Below are positions 59,646 through 64,000 of a stretch of 64,000 nt of DNA, in pieces. Position 1 is the first letter of the stretch, and each line of letters opens with the position of its first letter. Made by a program: the position numbers and the translations under genes. This stretch comes from a bacterium 1XD21-70. GTDB lineage: Bacteria > Bacillota > Clostridia > Lachnospirales > Lachnospiraceae. The DNA lies in the NCBI GenBank assembly GCA_003669055.1, contig RAYB01000017.1, positions 1 through 64,000 on the forward strand. Reading direction: 5' to 3'. The notes beneath the pieces were generated by a model, which was not told the origin of the DNA, did no database searches, and saw only the letters and a program-made list of their open reading frames with translations.

Positions 59646-60668
59646 ATGAAAGCAGTACAGATCAAAAGCCCGCACGAACTGAGGGTCATAGAGATGGAAA
59701 AGCCTTCCGCTGATCCCCGCAACAATGTCCTGGTCCGTATGGTGGCTGCAGGGATCTGCGGCTCTGACGGGACGATTTACCACGGAACCAATGCCATCGT
59801 CACCTATCCCCGGATCATAGGCCATGAGATGGTAGGCGTTGTAGAAGAAACCTTTGAAAATGTAAAAAACCTAAAACCTGGCGACCGGGTTATCATCAGC
59901 CAGGTGGTCAGCTGCGGCCGCTGCTACCCCTGCAGAAACGGACGTGGCAATGTCTGCGATAACCTTAAAGTAAGGGGAATCCATATCGACGGCGGGTTCC
60001 GGGAATACATTGCTGTCCCGGAATCGGACTGTTGCCTGCTGCCTGATTCCCTCTCGGACCGTGATGCCGTCATGATCGAACCCGCCACTATCGCCATCCA
60101 GGCCTGTGCCAGGGCACAGCTTGCCCAGGATGACATGCTCCTCATTTTAGGCTATGGCGCGCTGGGAAGTTCTGTTTTAAGGATCGCCAGGCTGCTTTGC
60201 CGCCATATCATTGTCGCCTGCCGGACAGACAGCAAGCTGGAAGATGCCCGGCAGAACGGAGCCCTCCATACCGTCAATGTCCTCAAGGAAGACCTGGCCA
60301 AAAAAACCATGGAATACACGGGCGGCCACGGCGCCACCGTATCCATCGACGCCGCCAATACGGGAGATTCGTTATCTTCGCTTTTAAAGGCCACCGGGAA
60401 CGCCGGGCGGGTGGTAGTCATGGGGCTTACTGCCGCCGCCGCGCAGATCAACCCCTTCCTGATTACCGCAAAAGAACTTGATGTGAGAGGTTCGCGCTTA
60501 CAAAACCGTATGTTTGGCACCGCAATTGAAATGGTCCGCAGCGGGAAGCTGGACTTAGCAGGCAGTGTCTCCCACACCTTCCCCTTAACAGAAGCCCAAA
60601 AAGCCTTTGACCTGATCGACAGCCATGATCCGTCCGTACGCAAAGTTGTGCTGACTTTTGAATTTTAA
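59646..60668 (+). CDS. Zinc-dependent medium-chain alcohol/polyol dehydrogenase
   Basis: The 340-residue protein has an N-terminal GroES-like catalytic domain with GICGSDGTIYHG (zinc-ligand Cys) and GHEMVGVVEE (His-Glu). The structural zinc cysteines are in CGRCYPCRNGRGNVCDN. The Rossmann domain has ILGYGALGSSVLRIA. The ATG at 59646 follows GGAGGAATGAATACC; 12 extra residues from an earlier ATG are unlikely. Members act on threonine, sorbitol, galactitol or galactonate-type substrates; the substrate here is not predictable. It lies 27 bases before the MATE gene. Confidence 0.92.
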   Translation: MKAVQIKSPHELRVIEMEKPSADPRNNVLVRMVAAGICGSDGTIYHGTNAIVTYPRIIGHEMVGVVEETFENVKNLKPGDRVIISQVVSCGRCYPCRNGRGNVCDNLKVRGIHIDGGFREYIAVPESDCCLLPDSLSDRDAVMIEPATIAIQACARAQLAQDDMLLILGYGALGSSVLRIARLLCRHIIVACRTDSKLEDARQNGALHTVNVLKEDLAKKTMEYTGGHGATVSIDAANTGDSLSSLLKATGNAGRVVVMGLTAAAAQINPFLITAKELDVRGSRLQNRMFGTAIEMVRSGKLDLAGSVSHTFPLTEAQKAFDLIDSHDPSVRKVVLTFEF

Positions 60669-60695
60669 CACAATTTAGAAAAGGAATTTATCAGT

Positions 60696-62045
60696 ATGAA
60701 CAAAAAGCAGAAACTGGTGGAAGGCTCCCCCGGGCGTTCCTTGTTTTTCTTCGCCCTGCCCATGATCCTGGGCAATCTGTTCCAGCAATTTTATAATATG
60801 GCGGACTCCGTGATCGTCGGGCGTTATGTCGGCGAAGATGCCTTGGCGGCAGTCGGGGCTTCCTATTCCTTTACCAATGTTTTTATCATGGTTGCCATCG
60901 GCGGCGGCATCGGGGCGTCCGTGCTGACCAGCCAGTACTTAGGCGCTGAAAAATACCAGGAGATGAAGACCTCCGTCTACACCTTCCTGGCCGCTTTTCT
61001 AGGGCTTAGTGCCCTGCTGGCGCTTTTTGGCCTGTCTTTCAATCCCTATATCCTATCTGCCCTGGGCACGCCCGAAAACATCTATGGCGATGCCGTGTTA
61101 TATCTGCAGATTTATTTTGTGGGCCTTCCCTTTATGTTTATGTATAACGTTTTGGCCGCCAATTTCAATGCACTTGGCAAGTCCGGGATCCCCCTGGCCC
61201 TTCTGGTCTTCTCTTCCCTGCTGAACATCCTTTTGGATCTTTTCATGGTAATCCGGTTCGGCATGGGGGTGGACGGCGTGGCTATTGCCACGGTTATTGC
61301 CCAAGGGATATCCGCTGTAGTCTCATTCCTGATTTTGATGCTCCTGCTTAGAACCTACCCCACCCGGGACAAGCCGCGCCTGTTCCATGTTTCCACGTTT
61401 TTAAACGGTACCAAGATCGCCGTCCCGTCAATTGTCCAGCAGTCCATTGTCAGCATCGGGATGCTGCTGACCCAGTCCTCCGTCAACCGGTTCGGGTCTT
61501 CTGCGCTGGCCGGTTACACTGCCGGGATGCGCCTGGAATCTATCGCTATCGTCCCTATGATCGGCACCGGCAACGCTGTGTCCACCTTCACCGCGCAGAA
61601 CCTAGGCGCCGGGAAACCGGAACGGGTACAGCAAGGCTACCGGATCTCATACGGCATCATAGCGGCCTTTGCCCTCCTGCTTGGTGTGCTCTGCGAGTTC
61701 TTTTACCACCCGATCCTGTCTGCCTTTATGGACACAACGGCCTCTGCCGTTGCCTATGAAACGGGTGCCGCCTACCTGCGTTTTATCGGCTGGTTCTTCT
61801 GCCTGATTGGTTTTAAAGCCACCACTGACGGGGTCTTGAGGGGATCCGGGGATGTGGCCGTCTACATGGCCGCCAATCTGGTGAACCTAAGCGTGCGTGT
61901 GGCTGTGGCCAGGGTCTGCTCCCCGATCTGGGGCATTCAGATGATCTGGTATGCCGTCCCCTTAGGCTGGGGCGTCAATTACCTGATCTCCTTTTGCCGC
62001 TACCGGACCGGGCATTGGCGAAAAAAAGCGCTGGCCACAAAGTGA
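60696..62045 (+). CDS. MATE-family efflux transporter
   Basis: The 449-residue protein has twelve predicted helices in two related halves. FALPMILGNLFQQFYNMADSVIVGRYVG is the typical N-terminal MATE signature (about 18-45, first residues quoted in part). The second half has GYTAGMRLESIAIVPMIGTGNAVSTF. MATE proteins export drugs or metabolites using a proton or sodium gradient. It ends 12 bases from the convergent asd gene. Substrate unknown. Confidence 0.94.
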   Translation: MNKKQKLVEGSPGRSLFFFALPMILGNLFQQFYNMADSVIVGRYVGEDALAAVGASYSFTNVFIMVAIGGGIGASVLTSQYLGAEKYQEMKTSVYTFLAAFLGLSALLALFGLSFNPYILSALGTPENIYGDAVLYLQIYFVGLPFMFMYNVLAANFNALGKSGIPLALLVFSSLLNILLDLFMVIRFGMGVDGVAIATVIAQGISAVVSFLILMLLLRTYPTRDKPRLFHVSTFLNGTKIAVPSIVQQSIVSIGMLLTQSSVNRFGSSALAGYTAGMRLESIAIVPMIGTGNAVSTFTAQNLGAGKPERVQQGYRISYGIIAAFALLLGVLCEFFYHPILSAFMDTTASAVAYETGAAYLRFIGWFFCLIGFKATTDGVLRGSGDVAVYMAANLVNLSVRVAVARVCSPIWGIQMIWYAVPLGWGVNYLISFCRYRTGHWRKKALATK

Positions 62046-62057
62046 CCAGCAAAGTTT

Positions 62058-63146
62058 TCACTCTTTTGCCTGGATATACCCCTGTGCCGTCAGAAGTTCG
62101 GCACAGAGCACGGCTCCGCCCGCGGCTCCCCGCAGTGTATTGTGGGACAGGCCCACAAATTTATAGTCATATACCGTATCCTCCCGCAGGCGCCCCACAG
62201 AGATCCCCATCCCGTTCTCAAAATCCACATCCTGGGTGACCTGCGGCCGGTTCTCTTCCTCCAGATACTGGATGAACTGCTTCGGCGCGCTAGGGAGCGA
62301 CAGCTTTTGGGGAAGCCCGCTGAAATTCACCATTTTCCCAATCAGTTCTTCCTTCGTCGGATGCTTGCGGAATTTCACAAATACAGCCGCCGTATGCCCA
62401 TTGAGGACGGGCACGCGGATGCACTGGCAGGTGATCGTGGGCTCTGCCGCCTTGACAATCACCCCATCCTCGATCTTCCCCCACAGGCGCAGCGGCTCCT
62501 GCTCGCTCTTCTCTTCCTCCCCGCCGATATAAGGAATAATGTTTCCTGCCATCTCCGGCCAGTCCTGGAAGGTCTTCCCTGCCCCGGAGATGGCCTGGTA
62601 AGTGGTTGCCACCACCTCATACGGCTCGAACTCCTTCCATGCCGTCAGCACCGGCGCATAACTCTGGATCGAGCAATTCGGCTTCACGGCGATAAACCCT
62701 CTCTTTGTGCCCAGCCGCTTTTTCTGGAATTCAATCACCTGGAAATGCTCCGGGTTGATCTCCGGCACCACCATCGGCACATCCGGCGTCCAACGGTGGG
62801 CGCTGTTGTTGGAAACCACCGGCACTTCCGCCTTCGCATAGGCCTCCTCAATCGCCCGGATCTCCTCCTTGCTCATATCCACGGCACTGAACACCATATC
62901 TACCCCGGCAGACACCTTCTCCACCTCATTGACATTCATCACCACCAGCCCTTTTACCGTCTCCGGCATCGGGCTGTCCATCTTCCAGCGGCTGCCCACG
63001 GCCTCCTCATAAGTCTTCCCTGCAGAACGCGGGCTTGCAGCCACCGCCGCCACCTCGTACCAAGGGTGCTTCTCCAGCAGCGTGATAAATCTCTGCCCTA
63101 CCATCCCGGTAGCGCCCAGCACTCCTACCTTAAGTTTCTTATCCAT
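62058..63146 (-). CDS. asd: Aspartate-semialdehyde dehydrogenase
   Basis: The 362-residue protein has an NADP-binding start GVLGATGMVGQRF, the catalytic Cys in KPNCSIQSY (about residue 157), and a catalytic His in RVPVLNGHTAAVF. It ends GLSHNTLRGAAGGAVLCAEL, the longer form found in archaea and some Firmicutes. It makes aspartate semialdehyde for lysine, diaminopimelate, threonine and methionine synthesis. A TTGATT-N17-TAGGAT promoter (63237-63265, minus) lies about 90 bases upstream. No lysine riboswitch was recognised in the leader. Confidence 0.96.
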   Translation of the reverse strand: MDKKLKVGVLGATGMVGQRFITLLEKHPWYEVAAVAASPRSAGKTYEEAVGSRWKMDSPMPETVKGLVVMNVNEVEKVSAGVDMVFSAVDMSKEEIRAIEEAYAKAEVPVVSNNSAHRWTPDVPMVVPEINPEHFQVIEFQKKRLGTKRGFIAVKPNCSIQSYAPVLTAWKEFEPYEVVATTYQAISGAGKTFQDWPEMAGNIIPYIGGEEEKSEQEPLRLWGKIEDGVIVKAAEPTITCQCIRVPVLNGHTAAVFVKFRKHPTKEELIGKMVNFSGLPQKLSLPSAPKQFIQYLEEENRPQVTQDVDFENGMGISVGRLREDTVYDYKFVGLSHNTLRGAAGGAVLCAELLTAQGYIQAKE

Positions 63147-63236
63147 AATTATCGTCTCCTCATTTCCTGGTTATTTTCACCCGGCTGGCGAAACAGCTTT
63201 AGGGAGAATAGCCTTTTTGCTCTTTAAGCTTTGACT

Positions 63237-63265
63237 ATCCTATCTCATATTAGCAAAAAAATCAA
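63237..63265 (-). promoter_or_regulatory. asd promoter
   Basis: On the minus strand TTGATT (63260-63265), a 17-base spacer and TAGGAT (63237-63242). It sits in the 260-base gap between asd and the coat-protein genes; the rest of the gap shows nothing clear on the plus strand beyond AT-rich sequence. Confidence 0.55.
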
Positions 63266-63406
63266 TACTTATTCGCGAGAAAAATACATTTGTATTTATA
63301 CCGCGGACATTTGTTGCATTTTCGTCTACCACAACCACACTTTGGGATGTTTTCCCTCACATATCTGCCACCGATGCCACACATACTACGTATGGAGGTG
63401 ATCATT

Positions 63407-63580
63407 ATGAGTCCGAAAGAACTGAACTATATTGACGATGCCCTTGGCCATGAGAAATTCCTCAAAACTCAGTGCCAGGATGCAATCAAGAACCTGCAGG
63501 ACATGGAACTGAAAAGCTGTGTCCAGCAGATTTATGATAAGCACCAGCAGATCTTTGACACATTTTATCAATTGACCTAA
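63407..63580 (+). CDS. Small CotF-like spore coat protein, N-terminal-type partner
   Basis: The 57-residue protein is helical and resembles the small coat proteins found next to CotF homologues in Clostridia (LNYIDDALGHEKFLKTQC, MELKSCVQQIYDKHQQIF). The start at 63407 follows a strong GGAGGTGAT site; the frame stays open 39 codons upstream, but that part has no site and looks non-coding. It lies 13 bases before a second coat-like gene. Expressed presumably late in sporulation; no sigma-K promoter was clearly seen. Confidence 0.8.
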   Translation: MSPKELNYIDDALGHEKFLKTQCQDAIKNLQDMELKSCVQQIYDKHQQIFDTFYQLT

Positions 63581-63593
63581 GGAGGGGAACGCA

Positions 63594-63842
63594 ATGGGCG
63601 ACAGAGATATCATGGAAAACCTGCTCCTGACTACCAAGGGAGTATGTGACCTGTATATGCATGGGACGATCGAATCCTCGACGTCTAATGTGCACCAGGC
63701 CTTCCACCAGGCACTGAAAGACAGCCTCTGCATGCAGGACGATATTTACCAGAAAATGTCTGCCAAAGGCTGGTACAGCACCGAGCAGGCACAAGCCAGC
63801 CAGATCCAGAAGGTTCACAGCCAATATGCCGGGATCTCATAG
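63594..63842 (+). CDS. CotF-like spore coat protein
   Basis: The 82-residue protein starts MGDRDIMENLLLTTKGVCDLYMHG, a CotF-type pattern (first 20 residues or so), followed by helical segments ending KGWYSTEQAQASQIQKV. CotF is an outer coat protein in Bacillus; the short Clostridia forms are ferritin-like helical bundles. A GGAGGGG site lies before the ATG. It probably forms a pair with the preceding gene. Confidence 0.88.
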   Translation: MGDRDIMENLLLTTKGVCDLYMHGTIESSTSNVHQAFHQALKDSLCMQDDIYQKMSAKGWYSTEQAQASQIQKVHSQYAGIS

Positions 63843-63850
63843 GCCTGCCT

Positions 63851-63866
63851 AAGCGTGCGCGCTTTT
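63851..63866 (+). terminator. Small terminator-like hairpin after the coat genes
   Basis: AAGCG-TGCG-CGCTT followed by TT, eight bases after the stop of the second coat gene. Weak; a stronger terminator follows. Confidence 0.4.
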
Positions 63867-63872
63867 GGGCAG

Positions 63873-63925
63873 AAAAAACAGGCCATCCCATTTTGTCCAT
63901 ATCACAAAAGGGATGGCCTGTTTTC
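63873..63925. terminator. Strong bidirectional terminator
   Basis: ACAGGCCATCCC pairs with GGGATGGCCTGT, with a further TTTTGT/ACAAAA stem inside, flanked by an A-run and TTTT. It separates the coat genes from a convergent gene at the right edge. Confidence 0.9.
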
Positions 63926-63931
63926 TTGCCC

Positions 63932-64000
63932 TTACACCCGCAGGCGGCTGCCTTTTCCGTCGCGTTTCCCCATCTTCATCCGGTTTAAGTGCACTTCCTT
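63932..64000 (-). CDS. Possible 3' end of a gene entering from the right edge
   Basis: The minus strand is open from the edge to a TAA at 63932-63934 (22 residues, ending GKGSRLRV). It sits right next to a bidirectional terminator, as a convergent gene would. The fragment is too short to identify. Confidence 0.4.
   Translation of the reverse strand, partial: KEVHLNRMKMGKRDGKGSRLRV

Noticed and set aside
62142-63227. A 361-codon plus-strand frame opposite asd
   Set aside because: His- and Leu-rich antisense artefact of a GC-rich gene; asd on the other strand has all catalytic motifs.
63147-63260. A lysine riboswitch in the asd leader
   Set aside because: The leader is under 100 bases and lacks the conserved lysine-box elements; too short for that class.

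Overview
The window looks like a chromosome segment of a spore-forming, anaerobic gut-type Clostridia, most likely Lachnospiraceae. It carries an alpha/beta-type small acid-soluble spore protein, CotF-like coat proteins and a YlbJ-type sporulation membrane protein. It also has an mcsA-mcsB-clpC-radA cluster, a LoaP antiterminator and a sodium-pump decarboxylase operon with a separate biotin carrier. Family assignments rest on reading motifs by eye; no database search was run. No rRNA, tRNA, CRISPR array, insertion sequence or prophage was seen, and no gene-free stretch exceeds about 260 bases.

Region 1 (1-13.4 kb, all on the minus strand) is a surface-glycan locus. LoaP (12745-13251) heads it, behind a TATAAT box and a leader hairpin. 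Reading downstream come an aminotransferase, a phosphoglycosyl transferase that would start a lipid-linked glycan, a GT4 glycosyltransferase, a WbpG-type amidotransferase, a WlbB/WbpD acetyltransferase and a WlbA-type dehydrogenase. Next are a GtrII-like polytopic transferase, an FdtB/QdtB aminotransferase, a formyltransferase with ankyrin repeats, an FdtA/QdtA ketoisomerase, a GtrB-like GT2, a GtrA flippase and a truncated WlbC/WbpE-like aminotransferase. Two sugar pathways are therefore visible: a UDP-2,3-diamino-uronate type (WlbA, WlbC, WlbB, perhaps WbpG) and a dTDP-3-formamido-3,6-dideoxyhexose type (FdtA, FdtB, QdtF). The stretch from about 4.77 to 12.65 kb is clearly AT-rich compared with the GC-rich DNA on both sides, which suggests a mosaic, acquired cassette.

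Region 2 (13.5-22.3 kb, minus) holds housekeeping genes: a membrane-anchored lipase-like hydrolase, an RluA pseudouridine synthase with a tandem-repeat tail, an SDR, a YgiQ radical SAM protein, a HAD phosphatase, an RsuA/RluB pseudouridine synthase and an RsmF-type methyltransferase. Region 3 (22.4-32.3 kb) has a secreted DUF5050 protein and ylbJ-like gene (plus), then rsmD-coaD-coiled-coil protein (minus), galM and SASP (plus), and asp23-fakA-recG (minus). Region 4 (32.4-41.5 kb, minus) has a polar amino-acid ABC importer, then radA, a small unknown gene, clpC, mcsB, mcsA and a GntR regulator. The GntR gene sits where CtsR is normally found, and the McsB homologue lacks key catalytic residues.

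Region 5 (41.5-50.9 kb, minus) encodes a membrane-anchored cohesin/cadherin-like protein, a secreted SH3-glucosaminidase split by a 180-residue Gly/Ser/Pro insert, and a five-gene biotin-dependent carboxyltransferase/sodium-pump operon. That operon contains every subunit type needed for a transcarboxylase. Region 6 (51-64 kb) holds a D,D-carboxypeptidase, dinB with a DUF1576 membrane protein, a second RsmF-like methyltransferase, a DUF6465 protein, azlCD divergent from a LysR regulator, an alcohol dehydrogenase, a MATE transporter, asd and two small coat proteins.
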